From NCBI GenBank assembly GCA_963662175.1, contig OY759216.1, positions 52,841,087-52,905,086 of the forward strand: a stretch of DNA of 64,000 nucleotides. The letters are read 5' to 3'. Under the pieces are notes generated by a model that was given only the letters and a program-made list of their open reading frames with translations, ran no database searches and was not told where the DNA came from. Position 1 is the stretch's first letter; each line of letters starts with the position of its first letter. This DNA comes from Aradus depressus (taxonomy: Eukaryota > Arthropoda > Insecta > Hemiptera > Aradidae). Positions 51,866 to 63,597 of the stretch are shown piece by piece. The translations under genes were made by a program, and so were the position numbers.

Positions 51866-52343
51866 AAAAAATATTCTATAATTCGTTGTCAACCGATATA
51901 ATTTAAACATTATTTTGAAATATTTCATACGGAAATTTTTTTTTTTTTTTTTTTAAGGCGCTATAACTTTTGTCGTATTGATCCCACCTCAAATCTGAGG
52001 ATTTATTAGCGATTGTTAATTAAATAAGGAATACTTAAAGTTTTTCTCAGAATATTTATTTCCTTCTTACTGGGTTCAAAGTTATTCATTTTTATTTATT
52101 TTAATAACTAATCAAATTTAAAAATGTATTCATATCGAATTATTTTTATCGTAACGAAAAATTGTAACGGGATGGTTAATATTTACACAAATCTATTATA
52201 CAATGCTACTTTTGTTCTCACTATCCACAGTAATTGTTCAAATACATGTTATTACGTTCTGCTTATACACTTCATTTTCGATAAATAAGACAATCGATAT
52301 ATTCAGAACTAAGATATCGAACTGAATAGTCATAACTATTCTA
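51866..52343. other. A+T-rich spacer
   Basis: T run at 51,938-51,954. Nothing else recognised. Confidence 0.4.
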
Positions 52344-52650
52344 GCTAGTTATTATGACTCATGCCCGGGCATGAACTACGAGGTCATATCGCTTACTACC
52401 AGAGCGCTCTTTTCGTCACTCTGTTGGACATGAGCCCGACCCTACTGTGGGAGTCCTAAATTTTGCCTACCCTGATATTTTATTCACCTAAGGCAGGGGT
52501 CTTTAACGAGTATCTGACATCGTACAGGCTCGGGACCATCGCTTAACGTCCGTTTATTTTACATCCCAGATAAAATAAACAAAGGGGCCTCGGCCCCACG
52601 ACCTTGATTTCAGAAGGCAAGCACGCATACCACTGAGCTACCGGCGCCCT
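52344..52650 (-). repeat. SINE-A copy, reverse, partly deleted
   Basis: 'gttattatgactcatgcccg' tail to 'gagctaccggcgccc' head. Part of the core and B-box region is missing. Confidence 0.88.
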
Positions 52651-52704
52651 CAGGTAATTCTAGTGATGAACAGGTTGTTAAAAACGGGAGTCAAAGATAT
52701 ACGA

Positions 52705-52905
52705 TTGGGGGCCACGGTGGCCATGCGGGCTAAAGCGTAGGGCTTTGGTCGCATGGTCTCACCGTGGTTTGCAGGTTCGAATCCCGTCCGGGAGTGAGTT
52801 TTATTTCGTAGCTAGAACTCCCTCCCGGGGCCATGGATGTCGTAAATAATTAGATAACACAGTGACATGGCTAATATGCATCGAACATAAGATCAAAAAA
52901 AAAAA
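52705..52905 (+). mobile_element. SINE-B with 12-bp target-site duplication
   Basis: Head 'ggtggccatgcgggctaaag', B box 'aggttcgaatccc', body 'actccctcccggggccatgg' and 'atggctaatatgcatcg', and a poly-A end. It is flanked by AAAGATATACGA at 52,693-52,704 and 52,906-52,917. This is the reference copy of the family in the window. Confidence 0.93.
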
Positions 52906-52917
52906 AAGATATACGAA

Positions 52918-53574
52918 GTAGGTATAGTTCTTTATTATACTTAAGTTGATATTGCAAGTGGTCAAGAACAACTACAATTTTGTCCGCCATTTGGCAATCA
53001 AACCTCATAATCAGTGGCGTAAATGAAACTGTATGAATTTAAAAAAATAATCTTTACTCATTAAAAAAAAATCCTCCTAGGAGTGAAGTTAACCAGATAA
53101 TTCACTAAATAACTGAACACACCTAATTATGATCAAAAATTCGTTTTAAAAAAAAAGGAATTTCGAGTAGATTGTAGGAATTTTCATGAAGGATAGTAGG
53201 ATTTTTTTTTTTTTCAGACTAGCAAGATTGTTTACAAATCTTAAACATTTTTCGGACATGTATTAGTACAGGGATGTATACAATGTAAACAAACCCACTT
53301 TCAGAAGTGTTCACAATCAGCAAACTGACTTTTATGTATATATTTATAACTAACTAAACCTGACAATTGTGCATGTGTATATTTTTTGTGAAATAGACAA
53401 GATTTCAGAAAGAGGTTTGTTATAATATCTTGCAGCCGTTGAAAAAAAAAAAAAATACACCATCTAATGGAATTATGGTGTATCCTCTGTTTAGGTACTC
53501 TCCTGAGCGGAGCATACTGTACTCATTCGATCGCCCCCTTCTTTATGGGGTGAATTGATGATGAGGCCAACCCC
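52918..53574. other. A+T-rich spacer
   Basis: No gene or repeat assigned; short homopolymers only. Confidence 0.4.
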
Positions 53575-54090
53575 CAAAATAGGGGAAGTTATGTAATTTC
53601 ATGTTTTACAACCTACTGATTCCAAAAATTTTAAAAAAATGTATGTGTATCTGTGAAAACGATAACTGGCGATAGATGTATCGACACGAAATTCCAGAAC
53701 CCTCTAAGGACAATACCTGTCGATTTTCAGCCAAATCGGCCATAGGGAACGCAGGGGATTAGGGGGAGGCTTAACACAAAAAACCTTAATAACTGCCGTT
53801 GTAATAAATTTATTATCATGGAATTTCATAATATGTGAATTCAAAACACTCTAAGGACATGATCTGTTAATTTTCAGAGGAATCAACCGAATGAGGGAGG
53901 GGGGAGGGGACCCACTGCCAATGTAATAAATATATCGACACAAAATTTATTATGAGATTTCAGAAGTCAATAATTAAGTCAAATATTGAGTTTTAGCCCA
54001 ATAGGGCTATTGGCTTCGGAGGGAGAGCGAAGGCTTAATTATTTAATTCGTGCTGGGGAAGTACATAGCCAGTGATTCACGGAGAATATT
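53575..54090 (-). repeat. Z-family copy, reverse, both ends present
   Basis: 'ataggggaagttatgtaatt' at one end and 'gtgctggggaagtacatagc' with 'gtgattcacgg' at the other. Internal modules in reverse between them. Confidence 0.85.
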
Positions 54091-54758
54091 TTTCTTACAA
54101 AATAATTTTAAAAAATCAGATAGTTCAAAAATATGTGGTAGTACAATAATCTGCAATATGACCAAATGTAAGGAACATTAATTAATGATCTATTATTAAT
54201 GAACTCTAGAAAGAACTCTCTCAGTACTAGAACTCTCTCTCTTGCTCCTCTAAGGACAATACCTGTCGATTTTCAGCCAAATCGGCCATAGGGAACGCAG
54301 GGGATTAGGGGGAGGCTTAACACAAAAACCTTAATAACTGCCGTTGTAATAAATTTATTATCATGGAATTTCATAATATGTGAATTCAAAACACTCTAAG
54401 GACATGATCTGTTAATTTTCAGAGGAATTAACCGAATGAGGGAGGGGGGAGGGGACCCACTGCCAATGTAATAAATATATCGACACAAAATTTATTATGA
54501 GATTTCAGAAGTCAATAATTAAGTCAAATATTGAGTTTTAGCCCAATAGGGCTATTGGCTTCGGAGGGAGAGCGAAGGCTTAATTATTTAATTCGTGCTG
54601 GGGAAGTACATAGCCAGTGATTCACGGAGAATATTTTTCTTATAAAATAATTTTAAAAAATCAGATAGTTCAAAAATATGTGGTAGTACAATAATCTGCA
54701 ATATGACCAAATCTAAGGAACATTAATTAATGATCTATTATTAATGAACTCTAGAAAA
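53701..54758. repeat. Direct tandem duplication of about 512 bp
   Basis: 53,701-54,212 and 54,247-54,758 are nearly identical (I count about four single-base or one-base-indel differences). Both start 'cctctaaggacaatacctgt' and end 'attaatgaactctagaaa'. They are separated by 34 bases rich in 'gaactctctc'. The unit includes most of a Z copy plus unique flank. Confidence 0.93.
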
Positions 54759-55250
54759 TAAACGGAATTAGTTTTTGTTTATCATTTCATAACTAATATC
54801 ATCATTTTTATAAGTTATGTAGTCATTTATTTTTCTATTTGTTAATCATTTATTTTGCTGACGTAGAATGACATCTTCCCCCGCGCTGGCTACGGATAAC
54901 ATCGGCAGCATGGACGAAACGAAAACGTCACACTTTGAACGTTTATATCTTGGAAACTAACAATCGTAAAATAATAAATAATACATCTTTAGATAGCTTA
55001 TAGAGTCCCATTTATTGATTTTTTTTTAAGCTTCAACACTCCACCCATCGATAAAGTGGCGTTGGAAAATTAAGCTAAATTTCGCGCGATTTGTTTCGCC
55101 ACACGCCGTTTCAAGGTTGATAACTACTGAATAAATAATGATAGGGATGACCTCAACCCCACATTCCGTGGCTGACGGTTAGAGCTAAGGATGTATCTGA
55201 TGACCCAAAATAGAGTGGGTTCTAATTTACTTTCCTTTTTTCAGCTAGAA
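54759..55250. other. Unassigned stretch
   Basis: A less A/T-rich patch at 54,890-54,950. Nothing recognised. Confidence 0.4.
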
Positions 55251-55640
55251 AAAAAAAAAAATGCGACAAAAATTCAGAAAGCCGCGAAAATCCAGTGAAA
55301 ATTATGTACTATAAGAAACAACTAAAGGAGAAGAAGAGAAATCCAAAAAAGGCCGCTAAATGATCAACAGAAGAGTCACGGGAATATAGGGAACGTCAAA
55401 AGTCGGCGCGTCAGGAAGCGAAACTGAGTTTAAAACCTTGAACTTCAACTGGACACACTGACAATGAGTCTCAACAGCAACAACAGATGGAAGCCAATAC
55501 CAGCAATAACTACTGAAAACGATCATACCAGCCCATCTACTGCTACTAAAATTCAATTTATAATCAGTATAAGTCGCTAACAACTGTATACAGTATAAGT
55601 TATAAAATGGGCACAGTAGCAGGTGCCGCAACATACAACG
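55251..55640 (+). pseudogene. Decayed Lys/Arg/Gln-rich coding-like fragment
   Basis: A plus-strand reading with stops gives MYYKKQLKEKKRNPKKAAK, STEESREYRERQKSARQEAK and TDNESQQQQQMEANTSNN. The S..E..REYRER pattern is like N-terminal regions of some transposon-encoded proteins in arthropods, but the match is too weak to name a family. Confidence 0.3.
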
Positions 55641-58600
55641 TACTATAATGACGTAGAACGTGGGAGGTAGTGCCAGTTGACGTAGTTCTAAGTTGTATCT
55701 TGATACAGTGAGCCTTTGATTTTTTTTCTTATCTATTTTCTATATTTTGCATGTAGTGAAATGAGAAATAGACATAAGAACGTCCTGAAATGAGACACTT
55801 TGGAAGAATTATGAAAAATATTTACCATAATTTAAAATATAATTATTGTGTCCTTTGTATTTATTAATATTAAGATCATACTCACTTATTTTCTGTTATT
55901 CATTCATACTTTTATTTATTAATTTGTATTGTTTACTATTACTGTTATTACTTTATGTATACATTTTTATGACATATACTATTTATTATCTTGTTATGGG
56001 TTAATGGAAATGAATATTATATTCTCATCAAATTTTCTCTGGGCTTTAAAGAATCCCTATCTAAATATAGGTCAATTGATTAGATAAAGAAAATAATTAA
56101 ACTCTTAGAAATACTATATTAAAACATCAATTTGAAAAAAAAGAAGCAAACCAATTGCCACAAATAATTCAGTTTGATTCATTCATAATATTTCTCATAA
56201 ATATGGGTCATTGAAATTTTTAGAAAACCATTATTTTCCAATTACACGGCTTTAGTAGAACAGAACGCTTGCAATTTTTATTTTTGACCTCAAGTATAAA
56301 GGGGATGTCTAATAGGGGGTTGATTTTTTGAACAATTATAAAAGGTGACATATTTCTTTCCAATATTCTCCACACTTAATGACTTTTTGAAATTGAAGAT
56401 GTCGGTTGCTTTTTTATTCAGACATTTCTTTCATATGTATCTTTGCCTTTTGACAATATTTCGGGACACTTCCACATCCCTTCTTCGGAACACTCACTTC
56501 GTCGGTCTATTCAATCCCTCCAATAGGAATTGGGATGGTGTGTTTTTTTGTATAGGAGCAGCAGTGGATTAAATCAAAACAAAGTTTATTATAAACCATT
56601 TACTTTTCAGAATTTGAATGAATAATATCGATATTCATAATTAAGTAGTCTTGGAAATGCAATTGTTGTGCAGCCTAAAACTGGCCGGAACTTCCTTCTC
56701 CCAGCAACTGGTAAGGCATAGATTTTTTTGCGTTTCTGTTACGGGTTAGACTTATTTAAAAAAAATGTTTAAAGTGAGTTTAGCTATCTCATACAACTCA
56801 TTTGTATGGATCATATTTTTGACATCCCAGTGACGGGTAATCAGGGATTGTCATTGAAAACAATTAATTACAATCTTAGCAGCTCCAGGCAACTCCCTTC
56901 AATCTTACAACGCTCCAATACGAATTGCAGAGAGAATGAAGTGTTGGCCAGTTAACAAGTAAAAAAAAAATACAAATAATTTGCAAAACAATTCAAAATA
57001 TATTGAATAATTATAGTGAAATAATTTTAAAAATAAATGCTTTAAAACTTTCGTAGCTTGGTAGGTACCAATATCACGTTTTTTTTTAAATATTGAATAT
57101 CCTGCACCCCTAGCCGAAAATCGCACGATCCCAATTCCTTTTGGGGGATGGAATATACAGTAAGCTTTAGTTCGTGCCAGTTTGAAAAAGATCAGGGATG
57201 GTGTATTATGGGAATTTAAATGTTTACTTTACAACAACTTATTCTGAAAAGTAGTTGGAAATAATCGTAATTAGTTTACAATCATTAGCTTTAGTTTTAG
57301 AAGCGATAAAAGTGCACATAAAGTATGGAGAATATTGGAAAGAAAAGTTTCATTTTCTTCTATTGATCAGAAATAATATTACCCCACATAATTAATCTAT
57401 GAACCCTAGCAAGTTTAAGTCAAATCAGAAATTATATACATTTTAAGGTGTCCCACTTAGATTGGATTGACCCATAAATAAAACAAATTCAATACTACAA
57501 TAATTCCTGCAAATGAATGAAAGAGACGAAATAGGACACAACCATTTCATACTATTATAACTGAATTACATAGCAACGCTGATACCTAAAAAGTAGAATG
57601 AACTAATACCCTGTATTTACATTAACAGAACTGGTTGTCTTTTTCGAAGCTTCATTCGGAAAAACTATTTACGTTTTAATTTACGAAGTCATTAAAAGTA
57701 AAATACAAGAGTGCTGGTATCACCTTAATCTTCTGATTACAGAAGAAAACAAATCGGGATTTGGTAAATATGAACTTCCTATTTCATTAGCTTAATTTAT
57801 ATTGATTGAGATAATAAAATAATTACTTACAGCTATTGCAAAGCGTACAGGTTAGTCTGCATAAGCATTACACTAAACGAATACAATTCAAAGAAAATTT
57901 TTACTGACCCTTTACGTCACAAATACAAAGTGTAACCTTTAGGCCTATTCATAAAGTGAGCCAAAATGGAGGTAAGATCTCCAAGGTCTTTCGAAAGGTT
58001 ATTTTTTTGTCTCGAAATTGAAAACTAAGTTGTTAAAGCATGAAGAATACTGCTTACATAAGGACGGGCTGGGAGCAGTGCCATATTTGTTAATTTTATC
58101 ATTTTCATATCTGTTTTTAGTAATATATAACACTTAATTAAAAGGGATATACGCCATTACGGATCAGCGTATTTGACCATCAAACTGGATTATTTTATGA
58201 AAAGGCCTTTTGATAACAGTTAAATCAGGTTAAACACAATTGGCTGTTATAAAATGAAATTAATTGACATTTATTCGTATTGACCGCTCATTTTACATTA
58301 AAATTGGAAAATTTGAAAATTAAAAAACAAAAACGCACTGATGTATGGTGAGTAAAGACGTCATCATATGAAACATGGCTTTGTTTTCATTCAAAGGAAG
58401 TTACTTACGATTTTCATTTGCGTAGGAATTGTGATAGTGACTTGGTGGATGATGGATCACACACTCAACCCTACCTACAAACTGAGCTAATGCCTAATGT
58501 GTATCGTGTGAGATAACACTAGTCTTCCTTGTCAGATCACTTGGTAAGAATATTGAAGACAAAAATAGAATTGTAATCACGTGATAGAAGGTGCTCTCAA

Positions 58601-58820
58601 GTTGATTTTTTCGAAATAAATAAATGAAGAGAACCCCCTGTTTAATTACAGCAGTGTATTTTAATGCCTACTTATATTTTAAAAACAAAACTCGATTTCT
58701 TAGACCATATCATATCTCTAAATTTGCGGTTCCTATTACAATGAAGTGATATTTCGAGGAGTTGATGCTAGTTAATTTCTTCAGCTTACATTTGAGCCTA
58801 ATACTTATATATTTTTTCAG
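55641..58820. other. Stretch upstream of HEXD without a recognised gene
   Basis: A/T-rich. 55,765-55,800 resembles the flank of the hammerhead-like motif at 5,985-6,030. 57,190-57,470 parallels 24,360-24,690. The HEXD promoter and any untranslated first exon should lie here, but I see no clear donor or core motif. Confidence 0.4.
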
Positions 58821-58831
58821 TATTAGAAAAT

Positions 58832-58918
58832 ATGGCTGAGAAAGGTATACTGGGAAATCACCGACTGGTGCATTTAGACTTAAAAAGAGCTCCTCTGAAG
58901 GTTGATTATCTTGAAAAG
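58832..58918 (+). CDS. HEXD: HEXD exon 1 (coding)
   Basis: 29 codons from ATG: MAEKGILGNHRLVHLDLKRA then PLKVDYLEK. Donor AAAAG|GTGATT, phase 0. The exon itself begins at 58,821 after the acceptor. Confidence 0.93.
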
Positions 58919-61900
58919 GTGATTAATTACAGAGATTTTTATTTTGTATGTGTTAGTATTAAATATTCTTAAACAAACTTCTTTTTCAGATTTTCCCTTT
59001 ATTTCATGAATGGGGTGCAACTGGTTTGCTTATTGAGTGGGAAGACACATTTCCATACACCGGTGATCTTCGAAGTATCGGTTCAAATAATACCCAATCT
59101 AAGGCTTACTCGGAAAACGATGTATCCAGAATAATCCAATTGGCTGAGGATTGTCATCTGATTATTATCCCTTTAGTGCAAACCTTTGGTCACCTAGAGG
59201 TAATCTTAATTGGTGTGTGTAATAAACCATTATGCATTTATGTTCCTCTTATTCTTATGATTATTAGTTGTTCACCTTTAAAAAAACAAAAAAACTTTCA
59301 TTACTACAAATCAGTAAAGCAATGTTAGTGGGATCTATTTCTTTGCAGAGATTAGACCCTATATATTATTGATATATGTATATAAGTACATATATAAATA
59401 ATATATAGGGTCTTATCTGTTCAAAGAAATATATTCCAATATGAATATATAATTTATAACAAGTAATATTTTGGCATAGTCATTTAAAATTTTGAAAAGT
59501 AAAAATGATTATGAATAGGTATGGTTGTTATTTTTGTTTTCTGCTGTCTAGTTTACACTAAAACATGAGGAATGGAAGCAACTGAGAGAAGTTAGCAAAT
59601 ACACGAATGCACTTTGTCCAAGTAACCCTAAATCATCGTCCCTTGTCACGTCTATGATTGATCAAGTTGTAGCTAAAATGCCGAGAAATATGCGATATCT
59701 TCATATTGGAGCAGACGAGGTATGAATATATTTCAAATTATTTAGATTTACAAAAATGTTATGCTTTAAAAATGGAATACGCGAATTTGTAGCTATTGAC
59801 CTATTATATTATCAAGGAATGAAAAACTCAAAAACCCTAATAATTGCCAATGTAATGTATCAACACGAAATTTTATATGAGAATTGAGAAGTCCTAGTAT
59901 GAAACATTTATTAACTTTCAGCCAAATTGGTTGAAGAGGAAAAGAGTTCAGAGGGAGAGTGAAAACTTAGTTGATTACTATTAATTCGAGCTGGGGAAGT
60001 ACACTGCTGTACAAATTTAGTACAATATCAAATTTAATTGTTTCTGTATGTTGTAGGTATGGCAACTAGGTTCTTGCAGTTTTTGTTCAAGCCAAGACAA
60101 ATCGGTGGTGTTACTTGAACATATATGTACAGTGTTGAAACATATCAAGGAGAGACATGCTGATATTAGACCAATCATGTGGGACGATATGCTTCGCAGT
60201 GTTTCCCCTTCCTTAATTATTGGTATGCATTCCTTAGCACTTTTGAAGTCAGTAAGTGGACCGAATTTGCGAGGTTACTCTTATCACCATGCTTCTGTGC
60301 AAATTTTGTACCTTTATAACTCAAATGTACTCGAATGAACCAATTTAGGCATCCATCATTCGGAAAAAAGTCAGAGAAAAGAAATATTATGGAAATACTT
60401 AGATAAAAGCGTAGATTGTAAACGTGCCCATATGAAGGTGAAATACGCTTTACTTCCCCAGGTTTACGAAGTATAGTGGAAGTTATATATTTAGTAAACA
60501 TTTTAATGCGGATGTTTTAACGAAATTTTATGTTTTCGGACCTCCAGATTTCAAATATGAAAAAAAAAACGTATGTGTGGAAGTGAACACGATAACTCCC
60601 GATAGAATAAATCTATCGACAAGGAAGTTTTTATTTGAATCTAGAACTTTCTAACGACACCTATTGATTTTCAGCAAAAGCTTCGTTATCTGCCAATAGA
60701 CTGAATCTATCGACAAGGAAGTTTTCATGTAAATCCAGAGCACCAGAAGGACAACACATCGATTTTCAGCCAAATCGGCCAAAGGGAAGGGGGAATTAGG
60801 GGAGGCTTAACTCATAAACCCTAATAACTGATGAATGTATCGACACAAAATTTAATATGTGGATTTAGCAGCCCCTGTATAAGTCAACTATTGAATATTA
60901 GAGCAAACGGTCGACTGGTTTTGGAGGGGAAGCGAAAAGTTAACTGATTAAATCGTTGTGGGGATGTTCATTGCCGGTGATTCAGCGATGACTTTTTAAA
61001 TCGGAAATAAGTTGTAAATGTCATTTTCGCGTAGGGGAAGTTTTTTGCAACTATTATGTTGCTAGCGGGAGGAAATATAAATTGTGCAAGTCATAACGTT
61101 GTGTAACAGCCGAGAGGGAACATGGTCAGTCTGTTAGTTACTAGTAACAATTAGTCTGCATACATTTCCTATTTCGTAGCATTCCAGCTGCGTATTTGCG
61201 TTTTCGTTTGTCTTTTCGTGTTATACATTCTAATTTTGTCATTTATGAATATTCAAACAATATATTGTTATACTGTCCGAATATAATTATATATTTTGCC
61301 AAATTTTATATTTATTACGAGTTGTTTGCTTTCTTACTTTCATTTCTTTGTGAAAATATACGTAATACATTTTTTTCACTGTATTATTTATTATGCTGTA
61401 GTATAATTGTTATGGAAATTTTATATTAATCGTTCTAAACGTCCTTTCAAGGACTATGTGAAAAAATAGTATTTTTGAGCTAACAAACTACTTGGAGTGG
61501 AGGGGCTTATTTTAAATGGACTGATCTTTTTCTTCACATGTGGACTTCTGAAAATCAATAGGTGTCGTTAGAGGGTTCTGGATCCATTTATAAAATTTCG
61601 TGTCGTTAGAGGGTTCTGGATCCATTTATAAAATTTCGTGTCGTCATTAAATCGGGAGTTATCGTTTTCACAAATACACATAATTTTTTTTTTTTCATAT
61701 TTGGAATCTGCACGTCGGAAAACATGTACTCGGAAACTCCTCATTGAATTTTTGACCGATTACAAAACTTCCCCTACACTTCATTCAGCCGGGGTTGTAA
61801 GAAATAGTATTTTTGAGCTAACAAACTATCTGAGAAGAAAGAATGGCTTCTGAATTTCTCCTATTTTATATTGCTTCTATCATATTTTTAGATGTAGTGA

Positions 61901-63244
61901 AGGTTGAGGGTCCACATCCAACCCGGACCACTAATCTTTTTCTGTATATGTGGATATCTTGCACCCCCCCCCCCCCCCCGCCCCCCCACAGCCGAAAACA
62001 TTGTTTTAATTTTAAAACAAAAAATATATTTGCCTTTTTCTTTTTTCTTGGATTTGAATGACGACATCCTTCATTTCCATTTAAATCATTGAAAATTGCA
62101 GCGTCGAAGTTCTGTTCTGTAACGCCTGGTAATACAGCTTCTGGTAATATAACTTTTGCAACTGTTCGAAAACAACGAAGATTGTTCTATTATAAAATAT
62201 AATTTTTATAATAAGGAGGAGAGATGAGGCTTGTTGTCGAATAAAACAAACTTGTGGAATTTCTGCCAAACTTCAGGCACTGAGTGTGCCTTCTTGAGGG
62301 TCTGTATTGACTTATATAAATTATTATTGAGTTGAGATTTGAATAAAAGACATGACATTGAAATTAATTGTGACTAAACCAATAATTAACATTTAACTTA
62401 TTTACACACAAAACAAACTGAATTTTTATGTCTAAAACAAAAAAACAATTATAAACCAAATATAAACGTATATCATGAGTGAAAATGTACAAACAACAAA
62501 AAACAAATAATATGGTATCTGAACAAAGACAACATCCTGAGCGATGAGAAGTTTTAAAATAAATAAAATATTATATTTGGTTTATAATCGTTTTAGGTAC
62601 AATATTTCAGTTTGTTTTGTGCGTAAATAATTTAAATGTTAATTATTGGTTTAGTCACAAATTGTACTAATGTCATGTCTTTTACACAAATCTAACATAC
62701 GTAGGTACATCTATTGTTAATAAAGGCTTTGAAGAAATTATACTCAGTGCTGAAAGGTTGGCAAAAATGCCACAAGTTTGTTTTATTCGACCACAAGTCT
62801 GATGTCTCCTTCTTATTACATCGTTGGTCAATCCCTCCCTAATAATTAATTTATAATTATTATGTTTTTTTAGAGTATGGGTTAGCTGAACTTGTTGACA
62901 TTATGGTTTGGTTCTACGAGCCTGCACCTCACTTTAACATCCCAGATGGTATGTAGTCACCAGTTACCGAAGGTATTGCAGTTGAGTTTTTGTTTTGGAT
63001 TTTATTTTCTAGTTTTTCCCTTTATGTGCACACACTCTAAATAGATTGGTATTTCAGACTTATGGCTCAAGTATACGTCAATATTCAAAAACATTTGGGT
63101 TGCTTCTGCCTTTAAGGGTGCGACAGGAGCTTGTCAAATTCTACCTGTTATCCAACACCATGTCAGCAACCATGAACAGTGGATAGCACATCTGAAGAAG
63201 TGGAATAGCTGTGTCATAGGGATCGCTCTTACTGGATGGTCTCG
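58832..63244 (+). CDS. HEXD: Hexosaminidase D (GH20), six coding exons, 3' end beyond window
   Basis: Exons 58832-58918, 58990-59199, 59552-59719, 60057-60222, 62874-62948 and 63058-63244 join in frame (893 nt, 297 residues). The product follows human HEXD closely: RLVHLDLKRAPLKVDYL, WGATGLLIEWEDTFPY, IIPLVQTFGHLE, MRYLHIGADEV (Asp154-Glu155, the GH20 catalytic pair), PIMWDDMLR (197-202) and IWVASAFKGATG, then ALTGWSR at the end of exon 6. HEXD is a nucleocytoplasmic beta-N-acetylhexosaminidase without a signal peptide, and none is seen here. The start ATG follows an acceptor (TTTTTTCAG at 58,820), so an untranslated exon lies upstream. The remaining third of the protein is outside or beyond a long sixth intron. 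Confidence 0.96.
58990..59199 (+). CDS. HEXD: HEXD exon 2
   Basis: 210 nt, acceptor CTTTTTCAG, donor GAG|GTAATC, phase 0 to 0. Encodes IFPLFHEWGATGLLIEWEDT through LIIIPLVQTFGHLE, the first strands of the GH20 barrel. Confidence 0.96.
59334..59433. repeat. Hairpin element in HEXD intron 2
   Basis: Two arms of about 45 bp ('gaccctatatattattgata' and its near complement) meet at a short centre 'tataagta'. Outer parts 'atttctttg' and 'caaagaaat' also pair. Confidence 0.85.
59552..59719 (+). CDS. HEXD: HEXD exon 3 (catalytic Asp-Glu)
   Basis: 168 nt, acceptor CTGCTGTCTAG, donor GAG|GTATGA, phase 0 to 0. Begins FTLKHEEWKQLREVSKYTN and ends MRYLHIGADE; the last two residues are the catalytic pair. 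Confidence 0.96.
59828..60008 (-). repeat. Z-family fragment, reverse, HEXD intron 3
   Basis: 'accctaataattgccaatgt' to 'gagctggggaagtacactgc', about 50 bases before exon 4. Confidence 0.82.
60057..60222 (+). CDS. HEXD: HEXD exon 4
   Basis: 166 nt, acceptor TATGTTGTAG, donor ATTG|GTATGC, phase 0 to 1. Encodes VWQLGSCSFCSSQDKS through RPIMWDDMLRSVSPSLIIG. Confidence 0.95.
60448..60990 (-). repeat. Z-family copy, reverse, HEXD intron 4
   Basis: 'tttacttccccaggtttacg' to 'gccggtgattcagcgatgac'. A module ('gaatctatcgacaaggaagt') is duplicated at 60,607 and 60,701. Confidence 0.87.
60991..61550. other. HEXD intron 4, A+T-rich
   Basis: No exon or repeat recognised apart from 'agtatttttgagctaacaaa' at 61,469, which recurs at 61,807. 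Confidence 0.4.
61550..61803 (+). repeat. Z-family 3' portion, HEXD intron 4
   Basis: 'ctgaaaatcaataggtgtcg', a 45-bp tandem duplication ('gttagagggttctggatcca'), 'tttggaatctgcacgtcgga' and the end 'cttcattcagccggggttgt'. Confidence 0.8.
61964..61988 (+). repeat. Poly-C tract
   Basis: 'cacc' followed by a C run of about 20 interrupted by one G, in HEXD intron 4. Confidence 0.9.
62208..62817. mobile_element. Fold-back element of about 610 bp, HEXD intron 4
   Basis: Arms of about 260 bp (62,208-62,470 and 62,570-62,817) are inverted copies. They share, for example, 'gtcgaataaaacaaacttgt' / complement, 'ccaataattaacatttaa' and 'aattataaaccaaatataa', with small indels, around a loop of about 100 bases. 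Outer ends are 'ataataaggaggagaga' and the complement of 'tctccttcttattac'. No coding region. Confidence 0.9.
62874..62948 (+). CDS. HEXD: HEXD exon 5
   Basis: 75 nt, acceptor GTTTTTTTAG, donor GATG|GTATGT, phase 1 to 1. Encodes YGLAELVDIMVWFYEPAPHF and NIPD, corresponding to VPQLVEPVLWDYTADL of human HEXD. A 0.6-kb fold-back element lies just upstream. Confidence 0.93.
63058..63244 (+). CDS. HEXD: HEXD exon 6
   Basis: 187 nt, acceptor GGTATTTCAG, donor CTCG|GTAAAC, phase 1 to 2. Encodes LWLKYTSIFKNIWVASAFKG, ATGACQILPVIQHHVSNHEQ and CVIGIALTGWS. No continuing exon was recognised in the last 750 bases. Confidence 0.95.
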
Positions 63245-63590
63245 GTAAACTAATGTGGAGGAGGCACGTTCATAAAGTGATCCAATAAACTGGCCCAAGA
63301 TGGCGGTACCTATATTCATAGTATATGTAGCTTCACAACAAAACTGGCAGTAGTACCCCAACACACATCTAGATATCCAGCACTACCTTACACTTAGTTA
63401 ACAAGATCATATCTGGGCAGTGGTCTTCCACAAGAAATTGGACATAGCGCCCTTCTGTGCCACTGATGGGATCTCTTTATGAACACGCCTTACTGTGCAC
63501 AGTAATACCTTTATTGGTAAAAAGTATAATGATCCTGCGTTTCTCACTTATAAACCTAAAAAATATTTAATTTTTAACGACTGCCTTCTC
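63245..63590. other. HEXD intron 6, unassigned
   Basis: Contains 'cacgttcataaagtgatcca' and 'aagatggcgg', similar to 'ctattcataaagtgagccaa' and 'aatggagg' at 57,947, so a small dispersed repeat is likely. Confidence 0.4.
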
Positions 63591-63597
63591 AGGACGC

